Source: JBCCXZ01 sp965228005
GTDB taxonomy: Bacteria > Planctomycetota > Planctomycetia > Pirellulales > Lacipirellulaceae
Reading direction: 5' to 3'
Assembly (NCBI GenBank): GCA_965228005.1
Contig: CBDDGV010000003.1
Span: forward strand, 1-64,000
DNA length: 64,000 nt
Shown here: positions 17,042-25,485 of the stretch, in pieces
How positions within the stretch are numbered: position 1 is the stretch's first letter
Layout: each line of letters opens with the position of its first letter
Translations under genes and position numbers: made by a program
Notes under the pieces: generated by a model
Seen by the model: only the letters and a program-made list of their open reading frames with translations
Databases searched by the model: none
Told to the model about the DNA's origin: nothing

Positions 17042-18336
17042 CCATCCTGGCCACCGAGAGCATCGACGAGCGGCTGCTCCTGCCGCAACACATCCGCAGC
17101 GACTTCCCGATCCTTGAGCAGGAGGTGGGGACCGGTCGCCCGTTGGTCTTCCTCGACAACGCCGCCAGCACGCAGCGGCCGCGGCAGGTGATCGACGCGA
17201 TTGCGGGCGTCTACGAGCAGGACTACGCCAACGTCCACCGCGGGATCCACACGCTCAGCGAGCGGAGCACCGAGCTGTATGAACAGGCCCGCGAGCGGGT
17301 CCGCCGCTTCATCGGAGCCGCCAGTTCGAGTGAGGTGATCTTCACTCAGGGCACTACCGCGTCGATCAACCTCGTCGCGCAGAGCTGGGGGCGAACGAAC
17401 CTCGCGGCGGGCGACGAGATTCTGACGACCGTGATGGAGCACCACTCGAACCTCGTCCCTTGGCAACAGGTGTGCGAGCAAACAGGCGCTGTGATGCGTC
17501 ATGTGCCGATCACCGAGGACGGCCGGTTGGACATGGCCGCGTTTGACGAGTTGCTGACCGAGAAGACGAAGCTCGTCGCGATCGTGTCGGTTTCCAACAC
17601 GCTGGGCACGATCAACCCGGTCGACGAGATCATCTCCAAAGCCCACGACGCTGGGGCCTTGGTGTTGGTCGATGCGGCGCAGAGCGTGCCGCACATGCCG
17701 ACGAATGTTGCGGGGTGGGACGCCGACTTCCTCGCGTTCAGCGGCCACAAGATGCTTGGACCCTCTGGGGTAGGAGTCCTCTACGGCAAGGAAGCGTTGC
17801 TGGAGGCGATGCCGCCGTTCCTCGGCGGGGGCAGCATGATCAACGAGGTCCGGCTCGATGGGTTCACGCCCGCGGAGCTGCCGGCGAAGTTCGAGGCGGG
17901 CACGCCGCCGATCGCGCCGGCGATCGGGATGACCGCCGCGATCGAGTACCTGGAACGCATCGGCCTCGAGCGGGTCCATAAGCACGAGCAGCAGATCGTG
18001 GCCCGGGCTTATGACCTGCTCAGCCAGGTCGACGGGCTGACGATCCTCGGCCCCGCTCCCGAGCACCGCGCCGGGTTGGTGAGCTTCACGTTCGATCGGA
18101 TCCACGCCCACGAGTTCGCCCAGGTGCTGAACGACCAGTTCGGGGTCGCCGTGCGGGCCGGGCACCACTGCACCCAGCCCCTGCACCGCCTGTTGGGCAT
18201 CACTTCCAGCACGCGGGCGAGCTTCTACCTCTACAACACGCTGGGAGAAGTCGTGCGGCTGCTCGAAGGCATCGTCGCCGTGCAGGAGATGTTTGCCCCG
18301 AAGGGCAGGACGCGTCGGCGCAGGCGTTCCGAGTAA
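17038..18336 (+). CDS. sufS: Cysteine desulfurase SufS
   Basis: A 432-residue pyridoxal-phosphate enzyme that takes sulfur from cysteine and gives alanine, feeding Fe-S cluster assembly. The PLP lysine is K238 in FSGHKMLGPSG; the persulfide-forming cysteine is C378 in RAGHHCTQPLH. LDNAASTQRP near residue 40 and NVHRGIHTLS near 66 are typical of group II (SufS/CsdA) enzymes. The start ATG overlaps the sufU stop. Its C-terminus is basic (RTRRRRRSE). It is convergent with rlmN, five bases apart. Confidence 0.95.
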   Translation: MTILATESIDERLLLPQHIRSDFPILEQEVGTGRPLVFLDNAASTQRPRQVIDAIAGVYEQDYANVHRGIHTLSERSTELYEQARERVRRFIGAASSSEVIFTQGTTASINLVAQSWGRTNLAAGDEILTTVMEHHSNLVPWQQVCEQTGAVMRHVPITEDGRLDMAAFDELLTEKTKLVAIVSVSNTLGTINPVDEIISKAHDAGALVLVDAAQSVPHMPTNVAGWDADFLAFSGHKMLGPSGVGVLYGKEALLEAMPPFLGGGSMINEVRLDGFTPAELPAKFEAGTPPIAPAIGMTAAIEYLERIGLERVHKHEQQIVARAYDLLSQVDGLTILGPAPEHRAGLVSFTFDRIHAHEFAQVLNDQFGVAVRAGHHCTQPLHRLLGITSSTRASFYLYNTLGEVVRLLEGIVAVQEMFAPKGRTRRRRRSE

Positions 18337-18341
18337 CCGCT

Positions 18342-19430
18342 CTAGCTGGTCGTCGGTTGTGGGCCGTCGAGCGACACCGTCGCAACATGGTTGCGGCGGA
18401 GTTGGCCGCAGGCGGCGTCGATGCGGTCGCCCTTGCGGTGGCGGAAGCGGATGCGGATGCCCGCCTCTTCTAGGATGGCGCGGAACTGCTGCTGGCTGGC
18501 GGTGGAGGGCGTTTTGTAGGGCAGCCCGGCGACAGGGTTGTAGGGGATGATGTTCACGAGCGCCTCGCGGCCGACCAGGCGGCGGGCCAACTCGCGGGCG
18601 TGCTCGGGGCGGTCGTTCAGTTCGGCGAGCAGCACGTATTCGAACGTGAGCCGCCGGCCCGAGACCTCGAAGAACCGGTCGGCCGCGGCGAGGATTTCTC
18701 CAACGCCGATCTTGTCGTTCACCGGAACGAGCTCGTCGCGGATGCGGTCGTTGGGGGCGTGCAGCGAGATGGCGAGCCGGTAGTGCGAGGCCTCGCGGCT
18801 CAGCCGGTCGATCGCCTTGGGGAGGCCCACGGTCGAGATGGTGATCCGTCGGGCGCCTACGTCGAGCCCGTCGGATCGGTTCGCCTCGGCGAGCGCGGGC
18901 AGCAGGTTGTCGAGGTTGGCCAGCGGCTCGCCCATGCCCATGACGACGATGTGGGTGAGCTCTTCATCGTCGGCGAGCAGGTGTTTCAGCCGTAGCATCT
19001 GCTCGAGGATCTCGCCCGTGGAGAGGTTGCGGTCGACGCCGTCGAGGCCGCTGGCGCAGAAGACGCAGCCCATGCCGCAGCCCACTTGGGTGCTGATGCA
19101 GAAGGTGCGGCGGACGCGGTCGCGGAGCAGGACGCACTCGACCTGCCCGCCGGCGTCGAACTGCATGAGCAGCTTCTCGGTGCCGTCGTCGGCCTGCGTG
19201 TGCTTGGCGATGCGGCCCGACCAGAGTGGGGCGTCCGCCGTGAGCTGGTCGCGGACGGCCTGGGGCAGGTCGGTCATCTGCTGCCAATCCCGCGCGCGAC
19301 GCCGGAATAGCCAACGCCGGACCTGCTTGGAGCGGAACGCGGGTTGTCCGAGCGCAGCCAATTGCTGGGCGATCACCTCGTCGGGCGCGTCGAGCAGGCG
19401 GGCGGGCGTGGGGGGATTCGCGCTAGCCAC
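18342..19430 (-). CDS. rlmN: 23S rRNA (adenine-2503-C2)-methyltransferase RlmN
   Basis: A 362-residue radical-SAM enzyme that methylates A2503 of 23S rRNA and A37 of some tRNAs. The iron-sulfur motif CxxxCxxC is C118-C122-C125 (GCGMGCVFC); the conserved GEPLAN and the catalytic C-terminal cysteine in DAACGQLR are present. Length is normal for the family. The start is ATG at 19430, two bases after the stop of the upstream sppA gene on the same strand, so the two may be cotranscribed. Confidence 0.96.
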   Translation of the reverse strand: MASANPPTPARLLDAPDEVIAQQLAALGQPAFRSKQVRRWLFRRRARDWQQMTDLPQAVRDQLTADAPLWSGRIAKHTQADDGTEKLLMQFDAGGQVECVLLRDRVRRTFCISTQVGCGMGCVFCASGLDGVDRNLSTGEILEQMLRLKHLLADDEELTHIVVMGMGEPLANLDNLLPALAEANRSDGLDVGARRITISTVGLPKAIDRLSREASHYRLAISLHAPNDRIRDELVPVNDKIGVGEILAAADRFFEVSGRRLTFEYVLLAELNDRPEHARELARRLVGREALVNIIPYNPVAGLPYKTPSTASQQQFRAILEEAGIRIRFRHRKGDRIDAACGQLRRNHVATVSLDGPQPTTS

Positions 19431-19432
19431 GG

Positions 19433-20509
19433 TCAGCGGGCCTGGCTCGACAGCAGCGACGGCAGCCAGGTGCAGAGGTAGTAGGCCCTCGGCGTGGTGA
19501 GGTCGAGCAGCGACTGCACGTCGGGGGCGATGCGTTGGGCGGCGTCTGCCTTCGCGGCGAGCAGGGACGAGAGCGAAGGCGGCGGCTCGTTGAATTCGAC
19601 GCAGCGGACCTTCTTGGTGTCGAGGCCCGCGAGTTCGGCGGCGCGTTCGATCGCCTGTTCGATGAACCCGATCTGGTCGACGAGCCCCAGCTCGAGCGCC
19701 TGCTGCGCCGTGAAAATCTGGCCGGTGGTTGCTTCGGCGAGCTTCTCCTCGTCGCCGGCCAGCTTGGGCCGGCCCTTGAGCACGATGCCGCGGAAGCGGG
19801 CGAAGCTGCGGTCAACCAGGTCCTGGAAGAGCTTGCGTTCCTCTTCGCGTTGCTCGGGGGTCAGTTCGCGGGTGGGACTGCCCATGAGTTTGTTGGGGTG
19901 GCTGGCGATTGAGTCGTCTTCGATATTCCAGGATTCCAAGAGGCCGGAGAAGTCGTAGTGGGGGATGACGACCCCTATCGACCCCGTCCACGTCGTCGGC
20001 TCAGCGTAGACCGCGTCTTCCTGGTCGCCGACGGCCATCGCGATGTAGTAGCCGCCGCTAGCGCAGATACCGCCCATGCTGACCACGAGGGGCAGTTCGC
20101 GCTTGCGGACAACCTCCCTGGTGTGGTGGTAGAGGTAGTCGCTTGCTGTGACCGTCCCCCCGGGGGAGTCGATCCGCAGCACGACCGCTTTGACAGCATC
20201 GTCCTTCTCGATGAGGTCCAGCTGCTGTTTCACGAAGCCGTCGGGCTCCATGATCGTGTCGGAAACAGTGACGATCGCGATCTTGTCTTGGGCGTTGCGG
20301 CTGAGCGAGTGGTAACGTTCCTGGGGGCCTCCGGGCGGGCTGAAGTAGCTCTGGTAGGCCCCCACCAAACCGAAGATGGTCATGACGCACAGGCCGAGCA
20401 GGATGAGCAACAGTTTCCCGTAGCGGCCGAAGGCCGACGGCTGCTGCATGACGATTGGCTGCGGGTTCTGCGGGGTCGCCGCGGCGTCTGGGAGGGGGGC
20501 GTTGGACAT
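19433..20509 (-). CDS. sppA: Signal peptide peptidase SppA (S49 family)
   Basis: A 358-residue membrane-anchored serine protease of the short SppA type that degrades released signal peptides. A single transmembrane segment at about 31-52 follows a cytoplasmic Pro/Gln-rich tail. The core shows RIDSPGGTVTASDYLY, the serine motif GGICASGGYYIAMA and TGSIGVV; the likely catalytic lysine is in HPNKLMG. The short form normally works as an oligomer. It heads the sppA-rlmN pair. Confidence 0.93.
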   Translation of the reverse strand: MSNAPLPDAAATPQNPQPIVMQQPSAFGRYGKLLLILLGLCVMTIFGLVGAYQSYFSPPGGPQERYHSLSRNAQDKIAIVTVSDTIMEPDGFVKQQLDLIEKDDAVKAVVLRIDSPGGTVTASDYLYHHTREVVRKRELPLVVSMGGICASGGYYIAMAVGDQEDAVYAEPTTWTGSIGVVIPHYDFSGLLESWNIEDDSIASHPNKLMGSPTRELTPEQREEERKLFQDLVDRSFARFRGIVLKGRPKLAGDEEKLAEATTGQIFTAQQALELGLVDQIGFIEQAIERAAELAGLDTKKVRCVEFNEPPPSLSSLLAAKADAAQRIAPDVQSLLDLTTPRAYYLCTWLPSLLSSQAR

Positions 20510-20574
20510 GTTTGTGGGCTCGCAGAGCGTCGTGGTCGTGCTGTTTCACGGCCGGGAGGTTTGCGTCATGCCGT

Positions 20575-20602
20575 ATTCTACTGGCGTGTGATCGATCGAC
20601 AA
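20575..20602 (-). promoter_or_regulatory. Likely sigma-70 promoter of sppA
   Basis: On the minus strand, TTGTCG (20602-20597), 16 bases, TAGAAT (20580-20575), about 65 bases before the sppA start at 20509. Confidence 0.45.
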
Positions 20603-20722
20603 CGCGGGGCTCCGTCGTGCTGTTGCTTCGGCCGTTCGATAGGCGGTAGATTGTGCCGGGATCGGGGCCGCTTGGGGCGGCCTGGCTGCGGGGTCTGGCC
20701 CATTCGGAAAAGGAGTGTCAGG

Positions 20723-21475
20723 GTGTTCGTTTGTGCTTCGCTAGAGTGTTTTCCCGATCTGCCGCCCTCAGAGGTGCTGGCCATGCTGGTCGACCTGGAG
20801 TTCACGGCGATCGAGCTGGCGATCCACGAAGAGGGCCCCGCGTGGCTCCGCCCGGCCGAGGTGGTCGCAGACCTGGACCGCAGCGCGGACCGCTGCCGCG
20901 ACACGCTGCGGCTGAGCCTGGCGGCCTTGAGCTTCGACAGCCCGACCGAGGCTGCGGACTACTACGAGAAGTTTGCGGCTTGCTGCAAGCTAGCCAAGGC
21001 GTTGAAGGTGGTGCCGATTGTGGTGCCGGCCGCCGAGCTGGGCACGCCGTTCAATGCGGAGATTGAGCGGCTCCAGGAGCTGGTGCGGATCGCCTCGCTG
21101 GAGGGCTGCCTGGTTGCGCTGCAGACTCAGATCGGCTGCATGACCGAAGACCCGGACACGGCGGCGGTGCTGTGCGACAACGTGAAGGGCTTGGGCATCT
21201 CTCTGGACCCCAGCCACTATATCGCCGGCCCTTGGCAGGGTCGGGATTACGCGAAGCTGATGCCGTACGTCTACCATGTGCGGCTCCGCGATTCGACGAA
21301 GAGCGAGCTGCACGTTCGCGTGGGGCAGGGCGAGATCGACTACGGCAAGGTCGTGAGCCTGCTCGAGAAGGCCGGCTACAACCGGGCCCTGTGCATCCAC
21401 ATGGCGCCGCTCGAGGGGTTCGACCACCGGGCCGAGATGCGGAAGACGCGGCTGCTGCTGGAGAGCCTTCTCTAG
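20723..21475 (+). CDS. Sugar phosphate isomerase/epimerase family (xylose-isomerase-like barrel)
   Basis: A 250-residue TIM-barrel protein of the AP-endonuclease-2/xylose-isomerase-like superfamily. Visible features are the strand ends FTAIELAIHEEG, ALQTQIGCM, GISLDPSHYIAG, YVYHVRLRDS and LCIHMAPLEGF, which carry the metal-binding His, Asp and Glu. The start is GTG at 20723, chosen because AGGAG lies 8 bases upstream at 20711-20715 and because the first barrel strand (FVCASLE) begins at once; the frame is open much further upstream over the sppA gene on the other strand, which is not coding. Likely role: sugar isomerisation or epimerisation; substrate unknown. Confidence 0.82.
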   Translation: MFVCASLECFPDLPPSEVLAMLVDLEFTAIELAIHEEGPAWLRPAEVVADLDRSADRCRDTLRLSLAALSFDSPTEAADYYEKFAACCKLAKALKVVPIVVPAAELGTPFNAEIERLQELVRIASLEGCLVALQTQIGCMTEDPDTAAVLCDNVKGLGISLDPSHYIAGPWQGRDYAKLMPYVYHVRLRDSTKSELHVRVGQGEIDYGKVVSLLEKAGYNRALCIHMAPLEGFDHRAEMRKTRLLLESLL

Positions 21476-21483
21476 GAAGCCGC

Positions 21484-21513
21484 GGAACTCTTCGGGTTCG
21501 CCGGGGTTATACT
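21484..21513 (+). promoter_or_regulatory. Candidate ECF-type promoter before the sigma factor gene
   Basis: GGAAC (21484-21488), 17 bases, then GTTATACT (21506-21513). GGAAC with a GTT 16-17 bases on is the usual shape for ECF sigma promoters and would mean autoregulation; TATACT alone would also fit sigma-70. Confidence 0.35.
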
Positions 21514-21567
21514 TGGGGGCCGCGGCTAGCGGTGGCCCGAAGATGACTGGGAACCGGAGGAGCTGGC

Positions 21568-22206
21568 TTGCCGATCAGCGATACGACGGCAGAGCGGTAT
21601 ACGTCGCAGGACCCGGACGTGCGGCTCATGCTGAGGGTGCGCGACGACGACGCCGATGCGTTCGCCGAGTTGATGTGCCGTTACCAGGACCGGCTCGTGT
21701 CGCTGATGATGCACCACCTCGGTCGGCGCGAAATGGCCGAGGACTTGGCGCAGGACGTCTTTCTGCGGGTGTACCGGGCGCGTAAGCGGTATGTGCCGGG
21801 GTCGAAGTTCTCGACGTGGCTGTACACGATAGCCAACAACGTGGCTCTGAATGCGCTCCGCGGGCTCGCGCGGCGGAAAGAGGTGAATGTTACGCCCTCG
21901 CCCAGCGGTGAGCTGTCGCGTCCCAGCGTTGAAGCGCTGGCGGCCAGCGGGCTGATGCCGACACGTCAGGCGGCCTCCAGCGAGCTGCAGGGCGTTGTGA
22001 AGTTGGCAATAGCCGAACTCGGGGAGCGGCAGCGGATGGCGGTGTTGCTGAACAAGTTCGAGCACCTGAGCTACGAGGAGATAGCGGAGGTGATGGACAT
22101 GTCGCCGCAGGCGGTCAAGTCGCTGCTATCGCGGGCTCGCATGAAGCTCAAGGAGTTGCTGGAGCCCTACCTGCAAACCGGTCAGAGCATTGCGGGGGCG
22201 CCATGA
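21568..22206 (+). CDS. ECF-family RNA polymerase sigma factor
   Basis: A 212-residue sigma-70-family factor. Region 2 spans about 22-90 (AFAELMCRYQDRLVSLMMHH; AEDLAQDVFLRVY; STWLYTIANNVALNALR) and region 4 about 140-195 (LGERQRMAVLLNKFEHLSYEEIAEVM; SPQAVKSLLSRARMKLKEL). Regions 1 and 3 are absent, as in ECF factors. It begins with TTG at 21568, supported by GGAGG at 21556-21560. The stop overlaps the start of the following membrane protein, its probable anti-sigma factor. Confidence 0.93.
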   Translation: MPISDTTAERYTSQDPDVRLMLRVRDDDADAFAELMCRYQDRLVSLMMHHLGRREMAEDLAQDVFLRVYRARKRYVPGSKFSTWLYTIANNVALNALRGLARRKEVNVTPSPSGELSRPSVEALAASGLMPTRQAASSELQGVVKLAIAELGERQRMAVLLNKFEHLSYEEIAEVMDMSPQAVKSLLSRARMKLKELLEPYLQTGQSIAGAP

Positions 22207-23714
22207 GCGGGTCTTCTCGGCGGGCATCGAGTGCGGGCTCCGGCGCGGGCAACGAGCCGCATGTCGAGTTGATGGTTGCCTACCTTGACGGGGAGCTTTC
22301 GCCCGAAGAGGCCGCCGGGGTCGAGCGTCGGCTGGGTTCCGACGAGTCGTTCCGCAGCGAGATGCGTCGGGTCGAAGCCGCGTGGGAGGCGTTGGATCAC
22401 CTGCCCGTTGCGACGGTGGACGACGATTTCTCCAAGACCACATTGGCGTTGGTGGCCTCCGACGTACGCGAGGGGCTAGAGGCTCGGACGCGGGCTCTGC
22501 CCGTCGTGCGGACTCGCCGGAAGCGTTTCTCTTGGTTCGGTGCGGCGACGGTTGCGGTGCTCGGCTTCTTGTGCCTGCGTTTAGTGAGCGCTGGGCCAGA
22601 CCGTTGGCTGATCCGTGACCTGCCGGAGATTTACTACATCGACGTCTACACGCAGTTCCAGGACGCCGAGTTGCTGCCCGGAATCGCGGCCGCGCTTGGC
22701 GATCGGGTTTGGGCCCCCGGCGTGACCCAGGAAGAACTTGAAGCGGAACGTAGTGAATTTGCGACAGTCACGGCAAGCGATGGGCGGCGAGAGTTCCTTG
22801 CCGGGCTCAGCGAAGCCGAACGCAGCAGCCTCCGCATGCGATACAACCGTTTTCGGACCATGCCGGAAGACGAGCAGGAGCGGGTACGCGCACTGCACGC
22901 GGAAGTGACTGCGATGACGCCGGCCTCACAGGGGGCAATGCTGCAGTACCGCCATTGGCTTGCCGGGCTGGAGGACTACGAGCGCTTCGAGTTGCGGCAG
23001 ATGCACGAATCGGGCGACGCGAAGGCGGTTGTGGATCGTGTCAGGAGGTCGATCCGGAGTTCGGCGTTTGAGCTCGATGAAGAGGAGCGTAAGGCTCTTG
23101 CTGACCTGATTGAGCATACGAAGCGCGAACTCAGGATCGCAGTGCAATCACAGCGACGAAAGGAACCAAGAGGAGCAGATACAAAAGAACTGATAAGCCG
23201 CGTCATCGAGTCTCCGGAACGGCGCATGCGGTTCCTGAAGCAAGCGAGCGGAGTGCTGTCCGAAGAGAAGCAGCTTCAGTTCAACCAGCTTCCCCTTCCG
23301 CGTCAGGCCGCGATAGTTCGGGGCTGGATGTGGCGGTACTTGGAGGAGCGTTCCTCTGATTCAAACGTCGTCTCTGCTGCAGAGCTCGAAGAGTATTTCG
23401 TAAACGAGTTGCCCGTCGAGCGCAAGGCGGAGCTGCTGTCCCAGCCGGGTTCGGTCATGGAGCGTCGTTTGCGGCAGATGTACTTGCTGGGGGATGAGCC
23501 GCGTCACGGGCCGCGTGGGCTTGATGTGGAACGAGGACGCCTGCGCGGGCCACCCGGGCCGTCGCGCGGGGATCGGGACCGCCGCGGGTTTGGGCCTCCG
23601 GGCCGACCCGACGGACCCAGGCCGGAGCGCCCGCGCCCCGGGCCGAACGGGCGTTTTCGGGAAGGCGATTTTCCGGAGGACGGTCTGCCGCCGCGTCCCC
23701 GTCCGCCTCGGTGA
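22203..23714 (+). CDS. Probable membrane anti-sigma factor, long form
   Basis: A 503-residue protein whose ATG overlaps the sigma gene stop, so the pair is coupled. Residues about 19-70 (HVELMVAYLDGELSPEEAAG; RLGSDESFRSEM) resemble the anti-sigma N-terminal helical domain, but without the HxxxCxxC zinc site. One transmembrane segment lies at about 110-130. The rest is a long charged helical region, and the last 60 residues are rich in Arg, Gly and Pro. An anti-sigma role is inferred from gene order and the N-terminus; the large outer domain is unusual and may sense the stress. Confidence 0.75.
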   Translation: MSGSSRRASSAGSGAGNEPHVELMVAYLDGELSPEEAAGVERRLGSDESFRSEMRRVEAAWEALDHLPVATVDDDFSKTTLALVASDVREGLEARTRALPVVRTRRKRFSWFGAATVAVLGFLCLRLVSAGPDRWLIRDLPEIYYIDVYTQFQDAELLPGIAAALGDRVWAPGVTQEELEAERSEFATVTASDGRREFLAGLSEAERSSLRMRYNRFRTMPEDEQERVRALHAEVTAMTPASQGAMLQYRHWLAGLEDYERFELRQMHESGDAKAVVDRVRRSIRSSAFELDEEERKALADLIEHTKRELRIAVQSQRRKEPRGADTKELISRVIESPERRMRFLKQASGVLSEEKQLQFNQLPLPRQAAIVRGWMWRYLEERSSDSNVVSAAELEEYFVNELPVERKAELLSQPGSVMERRLRQMYLLGDEPRHGPRGLDVERGRLRGPPGPSRGDRDRRGFGPPGRPDGPRPERPRPGPNGRFREGDFPEDGLPPRPRPPR

Positions 23715-23748
23715 TAGCTGCGGCTGGCAATCGCCGGAGCTTTGGTTG

Positions 23749-25119
23749 CTACAGTTCGTAACCGTCTCGGTACTCGCGACGGACGATTGCCCTGAGGCTC
23801 GGGTCGTTGGTGGGCTCGATGTTCTCGGCGTCCCATTCCACCAGGCCGCGTTTCCAGACCGCAAGGTTGCCGAGCAGGATCGTCTCGGTGAGCGGCCCGC
23901 CGTAGTCGACGAAGTTGGAGACGGGTCGCATCTCGGGGTTGTGGATACCGTTGTAGAACTCCTCGACGTGGCCCCGCTCGGGTGCGTTGGGCGGCCGTGG
24001 GTAGTCGACCTCCAGCCAGGGGTCGTCGGTGTTCAGTTCGATGCCCTTGTCGGCGTAGTCGCCGCCGGCGTACATCGTGGCCTTATCGCCGACGATGATG
24101 CAGCCGCTTGCGGCGAGGCCTTTCGTTTCGCCCGTCTCGGGATCGGTCTTGAGGAACTGCCCGTACACGTCTTCGGACGGTAAGCGGGACTTGTCGTACC
24201 AGAACAGCGTGAAGGCCGGCCGGCCGTCGAGCTCGGGGAACTCGAAGCGGATCTTCGACCATTCGGGGAAGCTGTCGTGGTTGTGCTCGGCGCACTCGGC
24301 CTCTACCGAGGTCGGGTTCCGCATGTTGAGGGCCATGAACGGCAGGTTGCAGGTGTGGCACGCCATGTCGCCCAGCGACCCCGTGCCGAAGTCCCACCAG
24401 CCGCGCCAGCGGAAGTCGTGGTAGGCGGCGGGTGCGTAGGGGCGGAAGGGGGCGGGGCCGATCCAGGATTCCCAATCGAGGCTCGAGGGCACCGGGGCGG
24501 GGTCGGGCCGCTCTTCGCCTTGGGGCCAGACGGGCCGGTTGGTCCAGACGTGGACCTCCTTGACCGTCCCCAGCTGCCCGGCGCGGACTTGGTAGGCGGC
24601 CTGCCGCATCGGCTCGTAGGCGGTGAACTGGTTGCCCATCTGAGTGGTGACGCCTTTGTCGCGGGCGATCTCGGTCAGTTTGCGGGCTTCGTAGATAGAG
24701 TGGGTGAGCGGCTTCTGGCAGTAGCAGTGCATGCCCATCTTCATCGCTTTCGCGGCGATGACGGCGTGCGTGTGGTCGGGGGTGCTGACAACGGCGACGT
24801 CGATCTGATCGCCTAGCTTGTCGAGCAGCTCGCGGTAATCGGTGAACGTGTTGTCGGTCTTGAAGCTCTTTGCGGCACGAGCCAAGAAACCGCGGTCGAC
24901 GTCGCAAACGGCGTGGATCTTGCCGAAGCGTGACGCGTTGCGGACATCGCTCCGGCCTTTTCCGCCGACGCCGAATTGTGCGATCTGCAGCTGGCCGTTA
25001 GGAGAATTGCTGGCTTTGGCCTGCAACCCGCCGGCGACCCAAAACCCGACGCCAGCCGCGGCGGAAGTCTGCAGGAACCCTCTCCGGTTCACGTTCTGAT
25101 TTCTGTTGCCGCTGCTCAT
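23749..25119 (-). CDS. Gfo/Idh/MocA-family oxidoreductase, Tat-exported
   Basis: A 456-residue NAD(P)-dependent oxidoreductase. It starts with a twin-arginine signal (NVNRRGFLQTSAAAGVGFW), so it is probably exported folded. The dinucleotide-binding fold follows (QLQIAQFGVGGKGRSDVRN), and CQKPLTHSIYEAR carries the conserved EKP-type lysine (here QKP). The C-terminal half is the alpha/beta substrate domain. The start at 25119 places the Tat motif at residues 10-20; an upstream in-frame start would add about 54 unrelated residues. This class acts on sugars or sugar acids; the substrate is unknown. Confidence 0.9.
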   Translation of the reverse strand: MSSGNRNQNVNRRGFLQTSAAAGVGFWVAGGLQAKASNSPNGQLQIAQFGVGGKGRSDVRNASRFGKIHAVCDVDRGFLARAAKSFKTDNTFTDYRELLDKLGDQIDVAVVSTPDHTHAVIAAKAMKMGMHCYCQKPLTHSIYEARKLTEIARDKGVTTQMGNQFTAYEPMRQAAYQVRAGQLGTVKEVHVWTNRPVWPQGEERPDPAPVPSSLDWESWIGPAPFRPYAPAAYHDFRWRGWWDFGTGSLGDMACHTCNLPFMALNMRNPTSVEAECAEHNHDSFPEWSKIRFEFPELDGRPAFTLFWYDKSRLPSEDVYGQFLKTDPETGETKGLAASGCIIVGDKATMYAGGDYADKGIELNTDDPWLEVDYPRPPNAPERGHVEEFYNGIHNPEMRPVSNFVDYGGPLTETILLGNLAVWKRGLVEWDAENIEPTNDPSLRAIVRREYRDGYEL

Positions 25120-25340
25120 ATTGTTCTCCACCTTTGCTGAATCGCGTCTTGCTGCCGTTGATTGGTTGGCGGCTTGTGAAAGCACGCCTTGGCCTGGCAG
25201 TTCCGCGCTAGGCCGCCTTGCTTGGGTCTGGCGGCCGGCCTCTCTCCGGCCCATCACACGGGGGCATGCCACTTTGTCCACGTGTTCTGATATGCACGCG
25301 AAACGTTGATAAACTGGTTCAGAGCTTCGCGAGCCTATTG

Positions 25341-25369
25341 AGTCTACCTATGTCGATTCGGCCGAGCAA
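25341..25369 (-). promoter_or_regulatory. Promoter candidate of the Gfo/Idh oxidoreductase gene
   Basis: On the minus strand, TTGCTC (25369-25364), 17 bases, TAGACT (25346-25341). The -10 box and the following CAATA are identical to the divergent promoter. The leader would be about 215 bases. Confidence 0.4.
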
Positions 25370-25391
25370 CCAATGCCGGTTTGCTCCGTCC

Positions 25392-25421
25392 TTGAACCGC
25401 ACTCTGCCGTGCAGATAGACT
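25392..25421 (+). promoter_or_regulatory. Promoter candidate of the LRR gene
   Basis: TTGAAC (25392-25397), 18 bases, TAGACT (25416-25421), then CAATA; the start codon is 65 bases on at 25486. Confidence 0.5.
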
Positions 25422-25485
25422 CAATATAGTGGGCGATTTGGCCATTAGATGTGAGCGTTTTTTACCACCGCGAGAGGACTCCGGC

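Larger units (their letters stand above)
25120..25485. other. 366-base divergent regulatory region
   Basis: It separates the minus-strand oxidoreductase from the plus-strand LRR gene and holds no supported gene. It contains divergent promoter candidates whose -10 boxes lie in an 11-base inverted repeat (arms 25336-25346 and 25416-25426), described separately. Confidence 0.55.

Noticed and set aside
16933..18186. A long minus-strand frame opposite sufS
   Set aside because: The sufS motifs (K238, C378) make the + strand coding; the opposite frame is low-complexity Arg/His/Gly-rich.
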